Shown one piece after another: positions 17,716 to 26,146 of a stretch of DNA of 42,173 bases. Origin of the DNA: Cohaesibacter sp. GTDB taxonomy: Bacteria; Pseudomonadota; Alphaproteobacteria; Rhizobiales; Cohaesibacteraceae. Every line of letters starts with the position of its first letter. Within the stretch, counting starts at the first letter, position 1. The stretch lies in contig JAOXSG010000932.1 in the NCBI GenBank assembly GCA_025800105.1, forward strand, positions 1 through 42,173, given 5' to 3'. Under the pieces are notes generated by a model. That model was not told where the DNA came from. It was given only the letters and a program-made list of their open reading frames with translations, and searched no databases. The position numbers and the translations under genes were made by a program.

Positions 17716-19473
17716 ATGCAAGCTCTGTTCATTCCCCAAGACAGCCCTTTTTCCGAGGATCAGCGCTCCTGGCTTTCCGGCTTTTATGCTGGTCTTCACA
17801 CCCAAATGACCAAAGACACCAACGCATCCAGCGCTGATGCCGCGCAGGCTCTGAGCGTTCATGTGCTGTATGGCACCCAGACCGGCAATTCCGAAACGGT
17901 GGCTGAAGAAGTCTGCGATGCCATTCGCTCCGGCGGCTCCAATGCTATTCTTGCCTCGCTTGATGAGGTGGAAGTCGAAGCCCTGACACGAATGGATTAT
18001 GTGCTGATTGTCACCTCCACTTATGGGGAAGGTGAAATGCCGGATAATGCCGAAATGTTCTGGGAAGCGCTCAAAGATACCGGCGCACCGCGTTTGGAAA
18101 ATCTGCAATTCTCTGTTCTTGCCTTGGGCGATACAGCCTATGATGAATTTTGTGAGGCAGGCAAACAGTTTGACTTGCGTCTGGAGCAATTGGGGGCCAA
18201 GCGCATTCAGCCCCGTGTTGATTGCGATGTCGATTTTGAAGAAGCCGCTGAAGGCTGGACCTCTGGCATTGTCGAAGAGCTGGCCAAGCGCAAACCCGAA
18301 GGGGTTGGCGATGGCGCAGTTGCCCCAGCAGCTGGCACGGCACCCAAAGCGGCCAAATCCAAATGGACCCGCAAGACACCTTTCAGCGCACCTGTGACCT
18401 GCAATCGCCTTCTGTCTGGCGATGGATCGGCCAAGGAAATTCGCCATTATGAGTTTGATCTGTCCAATGACGGGCCAAGCTATGAAGCAGGCGATGCTAT
18501 GGGCGTTATTCCTACCAACGATCTCGAATTGGTCTCGGATCTTCTGGATCGGTGTGATTTCAGTGGCGATGAAGATATACCGGGCAAGGATATTTCGCTT
18601 GCTGAAGCCATGTTCAGCGATTTTGAAATTTCGACGCCCTCTTCTGATTTTGTCAAAGCCATTGAAGCCCGCGCAAATGATGAACATTTGACCCATATTG
18701 TCGAACATGGCGACAAGGAAGCCATGGAAGCATTTCTGTGGTCAAAAGATATTCTGGATCTTCTCAATCTCTATCCGCATATTATGCTGTCCGCCGAGGA
18801 GCTGGTTGGCGTGCTCAAACCCTTGCAGCATCGTGCCTATTCGATCTCTTCCAGTTCCAAGCTCCACCCGGACAGCGTGCATTTGACCATCGCTTCTGTG
18901 CGCTATAACAGCCATGGACGCGATCATGGCGGGGTTGCCTCCTGCTTCCTTGCGGATCGGGTTGGAGAGCAAGCTGCCAAAGTCTTTATGACACCAAATA
19001 AGAGCTTCCGTGTGCCTGCTGACAATGATGTCCCCATGGTCATGGTTGGCCCCGGCACCGGCATTGCCCCATTCCGTGCCTTCCTGCAAGAGCGCGAGGC
19101 CATTGGTGCCAAGGGCATGAACTGGCTGTTCTTTGGTGATCAACATGCCAAAACCGATTTCATCTATCAGGATGAATTGAGCGCCATGCAATCCTCTGGC
19201 ATTTTGAACCGCCTTGATTTGGCTTTCTCTCGTGATCAGGCAGAAAAAATCTATGTCCAGACTCGCATGCAGGAAAATGCCAAAAATCTCTATGCAGCTC
19301 TGCAAGAAGGTGGTCATTTCTATGTTTGTGGCGATGCCTCTCGCATGGCAAAGGATGTCGATCAGGCCTTACATGATGTGATTGCAGAGCAAGGTGGCCT
19401 GTCTGCCGATGGCGCCAAAGATTATGTGAACAAGATGAAGAAAGAAAAACGCTACGTTCGTGACGTTTACTAA
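17716..19473 (+). CDS. CysJ-like NADPH diflavin reductase (sulfite reductase alpha-type flavoprotein)
   Basis: A 585-residue diflavin reductase that should pass electrons NADPH to FAD to FMN to a partner. After an N-terminal motif shared with CysJ (PFSEDQRSWLSGF, 11-23) comes a flavodoxin domain (about 46-190; FMN loops YGTQTGNSE and STYGEGEMPD), then an FAD domain with RAYSISSSS near 373. The NADP domain carries VGPGTGIAPFRAF near 443 and YVCGDASRMAKDVD, and the protein ends in an aromatic residue (RDVY), as in CPR/CysJ. I prefer ATG 17716; ATG 17659 is possible but has no ribosome site. It is 60 bases downstream of the GltB-like gene and is followed by a terminator, so the two form a bicistronic unit. 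No CysI haemoprotein is nearby. I infer that it may feed the GltB-like enzyme; a sulfite-reductase role with a distant cysI cannot be excluded. Confidence 0.88.
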   Translation: MQALFIPQDSPFSEDQRSWLSGFYAGLHTQMTKDTNASSADAAQALSVHVLYGTQTGNSETVAEEVCDAIRSGGSNAILASLDEVEVEALTRMDYVLIVTSTYGEGEMPDNAEMFWEALKDTGAPRLENLQFSVLALGDTAYDEFCEAGKQFDLRLEQLGAKRIQPRVDCDVDFEEAAEGWTSGIVEELAKRKPEGVGDGAVAPAAGTAPKAAKSKWTRKTPFSAPVTCNRLLSGDGSAKEIRHYEFDLSNDGPSYEAGDAMGVIPTNDLELVSDLLDRCDFSGDEDIPGKDISLAEAMFSDFEISTPSSDFVKAIEARANDEHLTHIVEHGDKEAMEAFLWSKDILDLLNLYPHIMLSAEELVGVLKPLQHRAYSISSSSKLHPDSVHLTIASVRYNSHGRDHGGVASCFLADRVGEQAAKVFMTPNKSFRVPADNDVPMVMVGPGTGIAPFRAFLQEREAIGAKGMNWLFFGDQHAKTDFIYQDELSAMQSSGILNRLDLAFSRDQAEKIYVQTRMQENAKNLYAALQEGGHFYVCGDASRMAKDVDQALHDVIAEQGGLSADGAKDYVNKMKKEKRYVRDVY

Positions 19474-19513
19474 GAGCTTTCTTTGGCTCTGTTTTTTCAA
19501 ATTGGTAAAATCT

Positions 19514-19557
19514 AACTGCCTGTCAAATCTAACGAATTTGGCAGGCAGTTGCTTTTT
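19514..19557 (+). terminator. Intrinsic terminator after the diflavin reductase gene
   Basis: A 15-bp stem, AACTGCCTGTCAAAT pairing with ATTTGGCAGGCAGTT (one G-T pair) over a seven-base loop, is followed by GCTTTTT. It is strong and closes the gltB-like/cysJ-like unit, so the downstream lactate dehydrogenase gene should have its own promoter in 19558-19750. Confidence 0.88.
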
Positions 19558-19764
19558 GCGCCATTTTCCAACCAAATATTGGCGCTGTTTTGGTCTGCCT
19601 GCTTTGATCTTTGCGAACAGATTTGGCACAGTGCGCGCACATTCATTATCAATGCACGATTTATCGTTGCTTCTTGCTGCGATCTGCCACGCTGTGGCTT
19701 TGTACAGCGCAAGCCCTGTGTAGAGCTTTCCTTAAAAACGCCCTGCACCGGATTGGAGGAAATC

Positions 19765-20904
19765 ATGAGCCCTATTCTGGAAATCAATGACTTGAAAGAA
19801 ATGGCCCGCCGTCGTGTGCCGCGCATGTTCTTTGATTATGCCGATAGCGGTTCTTGGACCGAAAGCACTTATCGCGCCAATGAGAGCGACTTTCAAAAGA
19901 TCAAGCTACGCCAGCGCGTCGCCGTTGATATGACCAACCGGTCTTTGAAATCAGAAATGATTGGGCAAGAGGTTGCCATGCCCTTGGCAATGGCCCCAAC
20001 AGGCCTGACCGGCATGCAACATGCAGATGGCGAAATCCTGATTGCGCAGGCTTGTGAGGAAGCGGGCATCCCCTATACTCTCTCCACAATGAGCGTTTGC
20101 TCCATTGAAGATGTGGCCGAGCATACAAAAAAGCCCTTCTGGTTTCAGCTCTATGTGATGCGTGATAAGGACTTTGCAGGCAATCTGATTGATCGCGCCA
20201 AAGCCGCTGGCTGTTCTGCTCTGGTTTTGACACTGGATTTGCAGATTTTGGGCCAGCGCCATAAAGATTTGCGCAATGGCTTGTCGACGCCCCCCAAATT
20301 CACCCCCAATCACGTTTGGCAGATGGCAACACGCCCCTTCTGGTGTCTTGGCATGTTGGGCACCAAACGCCGCACCTTCCGCAACATTGTGGGGCACGCC
20401 AAAGGCGTTGAGGATCTGTCCTCCCTGTCGTCATGGACAGCAGAGCAGTTTGATCCAAAATTGAATTGGGATGATGTCGAATGGATCAAGGAGCGCTGGG
20501 GCGGTCCTTTGATCATCAAAGGCATTCTGGATGTTGAGGATGCCAAATTGTCCTTAAAGACCGGCGCAGACGCCATCATTGTCTCCAATCATGGCGGACG
20601 TCAGCTGGATGGTGCGCCCTCTTCCATTGAAGTCCTGGAAGAGATTGTCGATGCCGTCGGCAAGGATATCGAAGTGCATATGGATGGCGGGATTCGCTCT
20701 GGTCAGGATATTCTAAAGGCCATCGCATTGGGGGCCAAAGGCACCTATGTCGGGCGGCCTCTTCTCTATGGTCTGGGCGCGATGGGCAAACCGGGCGTTG
20801 CCAAAGCAATTGATATTTTGCGCAACGAACTGGATATCACCATGGCATTATGTGGCGAACGCGATATCAAAAATGTCGGCAAACATAATCTGTATCGCAA
20901 ATAA
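19765..20904 (+). CDS. lldD: FMN-dependent L-lactate dehydrogenase / alpha-hydroxyacid oxidase family
   Basis: This 379-residue protein belongs to the glycolate oxidase/LldD/flavocytochrome b2 family, which oxidises (S)-2-hydroxyacids with FMN. Visible marks are the N-terminal RRRVPRMFFDYADSGSW segment, the FMN-phosphate region HMDGGIRSGQDILKAIALGA, and the catalytic SNHGGRQLDGAPSS, which carries the active-site histidine and substrate-binding arginine. Length and start fit LldD (about 380 residues), making membrane-associated L-lactate oxidation to pyruvate the best call, although other 2-hydroxyacids are possible. ATG 19765 has a GGAGG site six bases upstream. It is flanked by terminators on both sides and so is probably transcribed alone. 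Confidence 0.88.
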   Translation: MSPILEINDLKEMARRRVPRMFFDYADSGSWTESTYRANESDFQKIKLRQRVAVDMTNRSLKSEMIGQEVAMPLAMAPTGLTGMQHADGEILIAQACEEAGIPYTLSTMSVCSIEDVAEHTKKPFWFQLYVMRDKDFAGNLIDRAKAAGCSALVLTLDLQILGQRHKDLRNGLSTPPKFTPNHVWQMATRPFWCLGMLGTKRRTFRNIVGHAKGVEDLSSLSSWTAEQFDPKLNWDDVEWIKERWGGPLIIKGILDVEDAKLSLKTGADAIIVSNHGGRQLDGAPSSIEVLEEIVDAVGKDIEVHMDGGIRSGQDILKAIALGAKGTYVGRPLLYGLGAMGKPGVAKAIDILRNELDITMALCGERDIKNVGKHNLYRK

Positions 20905-20945
20905 AGGTCCATAAAAACAATAAATTATAAAACCAGCCCCTTCAG

Positions 20946-20982
20946 GCACCCTTGGTGAGAGATACGCCAAGGGTGCTTTTTT
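20946..20982 (+). terminator. Intrinsic terminator after lldD
   Basis: GCACCCTTGG pairs perfectly with CCAAGGGTGC over an 11-base loop, followed by six Ts. It lies about 40 bases after the lldD stop. Confidence 0.88.
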
Positions 20983-21100
20983 ATCTCAAGCCCCCTCTCT
21001 CTCACCATGGCAAAGCTCATTTGCTTGATAATGTGGAAATGTCATTCTCCTGACAAAAAAGCAGTTGCGAGGCAGGCACCAAATCTTTAAACCGGTCTGC

Positions 21101-21193
21101 GGAGAGGTGGCCGAGTGGCTGAAGGCGCTCCCCTGCTAAGGGAGTAGGCGGTGTCGAACCGTCTCGAGGGTTCGAATCCCTTCCTCTCCGCCA
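21101..21193 (+). tRNA. tRNA-Ser (anticodon GCT)
   Basis: A 93-base class II tRNA. The acceptor stem is GGAGAGG/CCTCTCC, the D-arm is GGCCGAGTGGC, and the anticodon stem CTCCC/GGGAG encloses CTGCTAA, anticodon GCT (serine AGC/AGU codons). It has the long variable arm typical of tRNA-Ser, a T-arm with GGTTCGAATCC, and an encoded CCA. Confidence 0.96.
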
Positions 21194-21573
21194 TCCCCCT
21201 TTTAAATTATTGATATCGCTTTGATCGTTGCATTTCTTCGGTTTCTGCTACAGTCTTGGCTACAAAATAGACTTCGGCAAGACCATGAAGAAGATCGACA
21301 GACACATCCAATTTATCCGCGATTAATATTACGTTCGAATCGTAAAGCAGAACAGCGCTCTACCCCACATAACCTGCATGATTTAGAGTTAGGCCGCGAA
21401 GGAGGCTTACCGGCCCATCATATTCCTGATGACAGCCTTCATAGAAGGATAACCCTCGCCTCAAGCCTTCGTTCATCAAATTGAATTTGTTGGTGAAAAC
21501 CCGCAATGAGGCCATTCTTTTGTCGACTGGCGAGAAAATTCTGCTAAAAGTGCCTTCACCACTTTGAGAGTGA
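21194..21573. other. Intergenic stretch between tRNA-Ser and tRNA-Lys, possible gene remnant
   Basis: These 380 bases hold no intact gene with a credible start. On the minus strand a stop-free run of about 50 codons (roughly 21360 down to 21206) ends in TAA. It contains ...ILIADKLDVSVDLLHGLAE..., which resembles the end of an XRE-type helix-turn-helix, but it is interrupted by a stop upstream. A plus-strand frame of 87 codons (21221-21484) has no family resemblance. The position, just 3' of a tRNA, is a common landing site for integrating elements. Confidence 0.35.
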
Positions 21574-21649
21574 GTGCCCGTAGCTCAGCTGGTAGAGCAT
21601 CCGACTTTTAATCGGACGGTCGAAGGTTCGAATCCTTCCGGGCACACCA
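21574..21649 (+). tRNA. tRNA-Lys (anticodon TTT), copy 1
   Basis: A complete 76-base tRNA. The acceptor stem is GTGCCCG/CGGGCAC, the D-arm is GCTCAGCTGGTAGAGC, and the anticodon stem CCGA encloses a loop with anticodon TTT. The T-arm is AGGTTCGAATCCT and CCA is encoded. It is identical to the copy at 21672-21747, only 22 bases away. Confidence 0.96.
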
Positions 21650-21671
21650 TTTCCTCGCCTCATGGCGATAG

Positions 21672-21747
21672 GTGCCCGTAGCTCAGCTGGTAGAGCATCC
21701 GACTTTTAATCGGACGGTCGAAGGTTCGAATCCTTCCGGGCACACCA
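21672..21747 (+). tRNA. tRNA-Lys (anticodon TTT), copy 2
   Basis: A second tRNA-Lys, identical base for base to the one at 21574-21649, with TTT anticodon and encoded CCA. The 22-base spacer and identical sequence suggest a recent or gene-converted tandem duplication and a shared transcript. Confidence 0.96.
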
Positions 21748-22151
21748 TTTTCCCTTTCTTTTGCATCATCACTTATATGTGACATCGGCTGCGCCTGAGA
21801 TAGGCTCACATCTCTGTGTTGGCGAATATACCGATCAGTCTTCCTAAAATTGGCAGATTTCCGGCCTTTTTCTTCGGCTCCATGCTCAATTTTCCGTTAG
21901 TCGCCGCTTACTTTCTTTAAACGTCTTTAAGCTTTTCAAGAGATCATGATCTGACAGAGTGCACTTATTGCGCTATGCTGTAAGTGTAAGTTCGTAGATT
22001 CTTTTGGTATATCTAACAATGCCAGACAGAATCCAACCATTGACCATAGGCGAATTTTTGCGTTTGACGGTTTGATTGCCGGTACAGGATTCGCTCTAGA
22101 AAATATGTCTTAACAGAAGGAGACGCCACCCATCAGGTAAGGAGATTGGAT
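21748..22151. other. Intergenic region upstream of small exported protein gene
   Basis: There is no gene in these 404 bases that I can support. A loose TGTGA/TCACA inverted repeat occurs near 21779-21812. The promoter for the gene at 22152 probably lies here, but I could not identify it. The ribosome-binding site AAGGAG is at about 22139-22144. Confidence 0.45.
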
Positions 22152-22658
22152 ATGAAACGCTACATCGTTAGCTTAAGTCTGGTGATGACAGTTATGACTG
22201 CCGCTCCAGCTTTCGCAGAGAAACCCTTAACACAGCCATCGGTGCAAAAGGCCAATATAGACAGATCGGAATTGCCTGCACCCATTGCAAAACCGTTAGA
22301 AATTTCAGTGATTGACAAGGCCATCATCGCTTTTGTGGTGCGTATGCATGTGGCCAGTTTGTCGCGCCAGCAGGCAACCAAGTTTTCGCGAACATTCACG
22401 CAGAAAACACAGGACCATTTTAAATCTGCCGATCAGATGCTGGCCTTTTTCTCACGCCGCTATTTTCCCGTTCGTCATGGCAAAAGCTTGCAGCTGGACA
22501 GCCTAAGCTTACGTGGAGAGGTTCCTGTTCAACATGCCTATCTGGTTGATCGCAGCGGATTGCGCTGGAGATTGTCCTATGGCCTGAAGGATATGGGGAA
22601 TAAAAAATGGCGCATTGTTTCGACCGTCATCAAACCGGCACCGGGAACACCCACCTGA
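22152..22658 (+). CDS. Small exported protein of unknown function
   Basis: A 168-residue protein with a clear Sec signal peptide: MKRY, a hydrophobic core, then cleavage after AFA (residue 22), giving a periplasmic or secreted protein of about 146 residues. The mature part has one long helix-like stretch (50-100) followed by a beta-rich end with a WRLSYGL...WRIVSTVIK pattern. The overall pattern faintly recalls DUF4864-type proteins, but I am not sure of that link. ATG 22152 is chosen because AAGGAG lies seven bases upstream; a TTG two codons earlier is less well placed. It is a single gene, convergent with tgt. Confidence 0.75.
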   Translation: MKRYIVSLSLVMTVMTAAPAFAEKPLTQPSVQKANIDRSELPAPIAKPLEISVIDKAIIAFVVRMHVASLSRQQATKFSRTFTQKTQDHFKSADQMLAFFSRRYFPVRHGKSLQLDSLSLRGEVPVQHAYLVDRSGLRWRLSYGLKDMGNKKWRIVSTVIKPAPGTPT

Positions 22659-22670
22659 TGGCGTGCCATG

Positions 22671-22746
22671 TCATGCCAAATCCCTATGGCATGATGCATC
22701 ATACCATGGCCAACCGTTCGCCCAAGTTTGCAAACGGTGGCCAAGG
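22671..22746. other. Two stem-loops between convergent genes
   Basis: The 110-base gap between the exported-protein gene and tgt holds two hairpins. One is a perfect 8-bp TCATGCCA/TGGCATGA stem (22671-22694). The second is GGCC-A-ACCGTT paired with AACGGT-GGCC (22708-22742, one bulge). Neither has a T-tract. They may act as bidirectional mRNA ends or be a dispersed palindromic repeat. Confidence 0.45.
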
Positions 22747-22768
22747 CATGTGACGAAATTAATCCAAT

Positions 22769-23977
22769 TCACAGCGCAGGCATATCGCCGCGCGCCCATG
22801 CTTCCTTGACTTCCAGTTTATGATCATCAAAGCGCCCTGCTTCAATGGCATCGCGCATGCCTTGCATCAATTGCTGATAATAGGCCAGATTGTTCCATGT
22901 CAGCAACATGGAGCCGAGCGCCTCGTTCGATTTGACCAAATGATAAAGATAGGCGCGGCTATAGTCCCGTGCCGCCGGACATGGGCTTAATGGGTCCAGA
23001 GGCCGGTGATCATCTTTATGACGGGCATTTTTCAAATTGACCTTGCCATAACGGGTGAAGGCCAAACCATGACGCCCTGCCCGGGTTGGCATCACACAAT
23101 CAAACATATCAACACCGCGAGAAACCGATTCGATCAAATCATCAGGCGTGCCAACACCCATCAAATAGCGCGGTTTATTATCTGGCAGAATTGGGCATGT
23201 AACATCCAGCATATCCAGCATGACTTGCTGAGGTTCGCCCACAGCCAGCCCGCCAATGGAATAGCCCTTCAGATCCATCTCTTTGAGAGCTTGTGCCGAT
23301 TCTTCACGCAAACGTGGGATATCACCCCCCTGTACAATGCCAAACATGGCCTGGCCGGGCCGGTCACCAAATTCGACTTTGCAGCGCTCAGCCCAACGCA
23401 AAGAGAGCTGCATGGCGCGCTCAATCTCATCTTCAGAGGCCGGCAATTTGGTGCATTCATCAAGCTGCATCTGAATGTCAGAACCAAGTTGACATTGGAT
23501 CTCGATAGAGCGCTCCGGTGACATAAAGAATTTGGCACCATCAACATGGCTTTTAAATTCCACGCCTTTCTCGCTCATCTTGCGCAATTTGGCCAAGGAC
23601 ATGACCTGAAAGCCGCCGGAATCGGTGAGAATCGGATGCTGCCAATTGGCAAATTTATGCAAACCACCCAAAGCCTGAATGCGCTCGGATCCGGGCCGCA
23701 ACATCAAATGATATGTGTTGCCCAAAATAACATCGGCCCCCAAATCGCGCACCTGCCCCGGATACATGAATTTGACGGTTGCAGCGGTGCCCACAGGCAT
23801 GAAAGCAGGGGTGCGGATGACGCCACGCGGCATAGAGACCTCGCCCCGCCGGGCTTTGCCATCTGTTGCCAGAAGCTTGAACCCAAACTGCTCCGGTTTT
23901 GGATCGGGGCTTGGCAAGCCCAGCCCCATGCGGTCAGGATCCTGATTATGGTCTGTTTGCGCTGTATTTTCGCTCAT
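22769..23977 (-). CDS. tgt: tRNA-guanine transglycosylase (queuine tRNA-ribosyltransferase)
   Basis: Tgt swaps guanine-34 in tRNAs for Asp, Asn, His and Tyr with preQ1, in queuosine synthesis. The 402-residue protein has the two catalytic aspartates: D119 in [11 protein letters not shown] and D293 in [14 protein letters not shown]. The usual zinc site (C-x-C-x2-C plus a histidine) is largely gone. In the aligned segment [19 protein letters not shown] the first and third cysteines are Ser331 and Ala336, only Cys333 remains, and the histidine position (TIHNL in E. coli) is Asn362 (TWNNL). I recall similar zinc-less forms in other Rhizobiales. ATG 23977 has an AGGA site. It is the last gene of a coaD-ppiA-ppiB-VOC-queA-tgt run and lies 41 bases after queA, its pathway partner. 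Confidence 0.96.
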   Translation of the reverse strand: MSENTAQTDHNQDPDRMGLGLPSPDPKPEQFGFKLLATDGKARRGEVSMPRGVIRTPAFMPVGTAATVKFMYPGQVRDLGADVILGNTYHLMLRPGSERIQALGGLHKFANWQHPILTDSGGFQVMSLAKLRKMSEKGVEFKSHVDGAKFFMSPERSIEIQCQLGSDIQMQLDECTKLPASEDEIERAMQLSLRWAERCKVEFGDRPGQAMFGIVQGGDIPRLREESAQALKEMDLKGYSIGGLAVGEPQQVMLDMLDVTCPILPDNKPRYLMGVGTPDDLIESVSRGVDMFDCVMPTRAGRHGLAFTRYGKVNLKNARHKDDHRPLDPLSPCPAARDYSRAYLYHLVKSNEALGSMLLTWNNLAYYQQLMQGMRDAIEAGRFDDHKLEVKEAWARGDMPAL

Positions 23978-24018
23978 TTCGATATCCTGTCGGGCATCCT
24001 TTGGCTCACTGTTACGTC

Positions 24019-25062
24019 CTAGCGCAGCAACAGCGAAGAATCGCCATAGGAATAGAATTTGTAATTTTGCTGGATGGCATGGGCATAAGCCCCTTGCATA
24101 CGCTCGCGCCCCATCAGCGCCGATACCAACATGAATAAGGTGGATTTGGGCAAATGAAAATTGGTCATCAGGCCATCAATGGCCTTGAACTCATAGCCCG
24201 GTGTGATGAAAATATCCGTATCCCCACAAAAGCCGCTTAAACAGCCTTTTGCCTGAGCGGCGCTTTCCAGCAATCGAAGAGATGTCGTGCCAACGGCAAT
24301 CACCTTATTGCCCCTTGCACGCACTGCATTGAGGTGATCGGCCAAATCTTGCGGCAACTCACCCCATTCCGCATGCATTTTGTGGTTGTCCGTATCCTCA
24401 GCCTTGACGGGCAAAAAGGTGCCTGCTCCCACATGAAGCGTCACGAAATGGCGCTCAATTCCCTTTGCATCCAGTGCTTCAAAAAGACGATCGGTAAAAT
24501 GCAAACCAGCTGTTGGGGCTGCCACAGCACCTTCTTTTTCTGCATAGATGGTTTGGTAATCGAGCTTGTCCTTTTCATCTTCCTTGCGCTTGGAGGCAAT
24601 ATAGGGCGGCAGTGGAATATGCCCCACTTGCGCAATGGCCTGATCAAGAGCAGGGCCGCTTTGATCAAAGGCCAGCACAACCTCCCCTGCCTCACCTTTT
24701 TCTGTGATAGAGGCCGTTAGCTCAGGGCCAAATTCGACATGATCGCCCAGTTGCACTTTTTTGGCAGGTCTGGCAAAGGCACGCCATTTTGCCCCATCTT
24801 CGCGTTTATGCAGATTGAAACTGACTTTGGCGCGAATATCACCACGCACACGAAGACCGGACAATTCCGCCGGAATGACTTTGGTATTGTTAAAAACCAA
24901 AGCATCCCCCGGCTCCAGAAAGTCCGGCAAGGAAAGAACCTTGTGATCCTGAAACGCCCCCTGCTTTGGCACAAATAACAGACGCGCTTCATCACGCGGA
25001 TTATGTGGCCTCAGAGCAATATTGTCAGCGGGCAGGTCGAAGTCAAAAAGGTCAACGAGCAT
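24019..25062 (-). CDS. queA: S-adenosylmethionine:tRNA ribosyltransferase-isomerase
   Basis: QueA transfers and isomerises the ribosyl part of AdoMet onto preQ1-tRNA, giving epoxyqueuosine, the step after Tgt. The 347-residue length is normal. The family N-terminus [11 protein letters not shown] is followed by [15 protein letters not shown]. The middle carries [13 protein letters not shown] and [15 protein letters not shown], and the C-terminal part [17 protein letters not shown], all QueA hallmarks. I place the start at ATG 25062; upstream frame extension to 25212 would overlap the VOC gene and lacks family similarity. The ribosome site is weak, and translation may be helped by the gene lying within an operon. 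Confidence 0.96.
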   Translation of the reverse strand: MLVDLFDFDLPADNIALRPHNPRDEARLLFVPKQGAFQDHKVLSLPDFLEPGDALVFNNTKVIPAELSGLRVRGDIRAKVSFNLHKREDGAKWRAFARPAKKVQLGDHVEFGPELTASITEKGEAGEVVLAFDQSGPALDQAIAQVGHIPLPPYIASKRKEDEKDKLDYQTIYAEKEGAVAAPTAGLHFTDRLFEALDAKGIERHFVTLHVGAGTFLPVKAEDTDNHKMHAEWGELPQDLADHLNAVRARGNKVIAVGTTSLRLLESAAQAKGCLSGFCGDTDIFITPGYEFKAIDGLMTNFHLPKSTLFMLVSALMGRERMQGAYAHAIQQNYKFYSYGDSSLLLR

Positions 25063-25133
25063 GATCTGGTCAATTCTGTTTGCGGTGCACGCGGCAATGT
25101 TGCACGGATAGCAAAGGCAGAGTTTCGACGTTT

Positions 25134-25538
25134 TTACGTTGACCAAGCCCGATTTTGCAAAACAACACGATAGCCGTCCGGGTCTTGATAAGTTTTCCCG
25201 GAAACATCCCAATAGTCATTGTTGGATGGAACGGGTTCGTACCCCATCATTGCCATCCTATCAAGACGTTTTTGCCATTCTTGGCTATCTGGAAGATAAA
25301 AAACCAAAAGACCTTCATGATCCGGCGCTTTTGGCGCTATCACCCCATGCTCTATGGTAAATTCCAGATGATAGGGCGCTTGCGGATGGCCAATAATAAG
25401 CCCGTCAAAGCCATTATGACCCTCAAATGCACCCAAAAGCTCAAAGCCCAGTCCCTCGCAATAAAAACGCTTGATCGCATCAAAATCCTGACAAGAGCGT
25501 GCAACGCGCAGGACTGGATGCGAAAAAGGCATATTCAT
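25134..25538 (-). CDS. VOC (glyoxalase/bleomycin-resistance) family protein
   Basis: A 134-residue protein of the vicinal-oxygen-chelate fold. It has two beta-alpha-beta-beta-beta modules, the first with HPVLRVARS...[17 protein letters not shown] and the second ending in [13 protein letters not shown]. Possible metal ligands are a histidine near the N-terminus and a glutamate in YHLEF. The substrate is unknown; members include lyases, dioxygenases and binding proteins. It sits between ppiB (49 bases) and queA (71 bases) on the same strand, and is an extra gene within the otherwise conserved coaD-ppi-ppi-queA-tgt order. Confidence 0.85.
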   Translation of the reverse strand: MNMPFSHPVLRVARSCQDFDAIKRFYCEGLGFELLGAFEGHNGFDGLIIGHPQAPYHLEFTIEHGVIAPKAPDHEGLLVFYLPDSQEWQKRLDRMAMMGYEPVPSNNDYWDVSGKTYQDPDGYRVVLQNRAWST

Positions 25539-25587
25539 TGCGAAAAACCGGGCTTTGAGATGTCGTCTATGTCAATAACAGCCTTGC

Positions 25588-26061
25588 CTAGAGGTCTGCT
25601 GCCACTTTCATGGAAAGAATGCTGTCAGGATCCTGTACCGGCTCGCCGCGCTTGATCTGATCAATATTATCCATGCCATCAATCACCTGCCCCCAATAGG
25701 TATATTGGTTATCCAGCCATGGGGCATCGGCAAAGCAGATGAAGAATTGGCTGTTAGCGGAATTTGGATCCATAGCCCGCGCCATGGAACATGCGCCGCG
25801 ACCATGTTTGGTCGGGTTAAATTCCTGAGCCAGATTTGGCTTGTCAGAGCCGCCAGTTCCTGTGCCATGAGGACAGCCAACCTGTGCCATGAAGCCATCA
25901 ATAACGCGATGGAAAACAATACCGTCATAGAAGCCTTCGCGTGCCAGCTCTTTCAGGCGTGCGCAGTGATTGGGTGCCAGGTCCGGGCGCAGTTCAATCA
26001 CAACCTTGCCTTTGGTCGTTTCCATTACCAGTGTGTTTTCAGGATCTTTGATCTCTACCAC
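25588..26061 (-). CDS. ppiB: Cytoplasmic cyclophilin-type peptidyl-prolyl isomerase
   Basis: A 157-residue cyclophilin without signal peptide, so cytoplasmic; it catalyses cis-trans isomerisation of X-Pro bonds. Active-site motifs are FHRVIDGFMAQ (catalytic arginine), GTGTGGS, and MARAMDPNSANSQFFICF. GTG 26061 is the start, with an AGAGGAA site eight bases upstream. It follows the exported paralogue by 85 bases, and the two proteins align along their whole cyclophilin domain, so they are an old tandem duplication with different cell compartments. Confidence 0.94.
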   Translation of the reverse strand: MVEIKDPENTLVMETTKGKVVIELRPDLAPNHCARLKELAREGFYDGIVFHRVIDGFMAQVGCPHGTGTGGSDKPNLAQEFNPTKHGRGACSMARAMDPNSANSQFFICFADAPWLDNQYTYWGQVIDGMDNIDQIKRGEPVQDPDSILSMKVAADL

Positions 26062-26146
26062 AGTGCGTTCCTCTTAAATTTTCTCTAGGGATGAAGACGA
26101 GAAACCTGTCTATGGTCCACTCGTCTTCCTTATCTGGTGTTATAGC

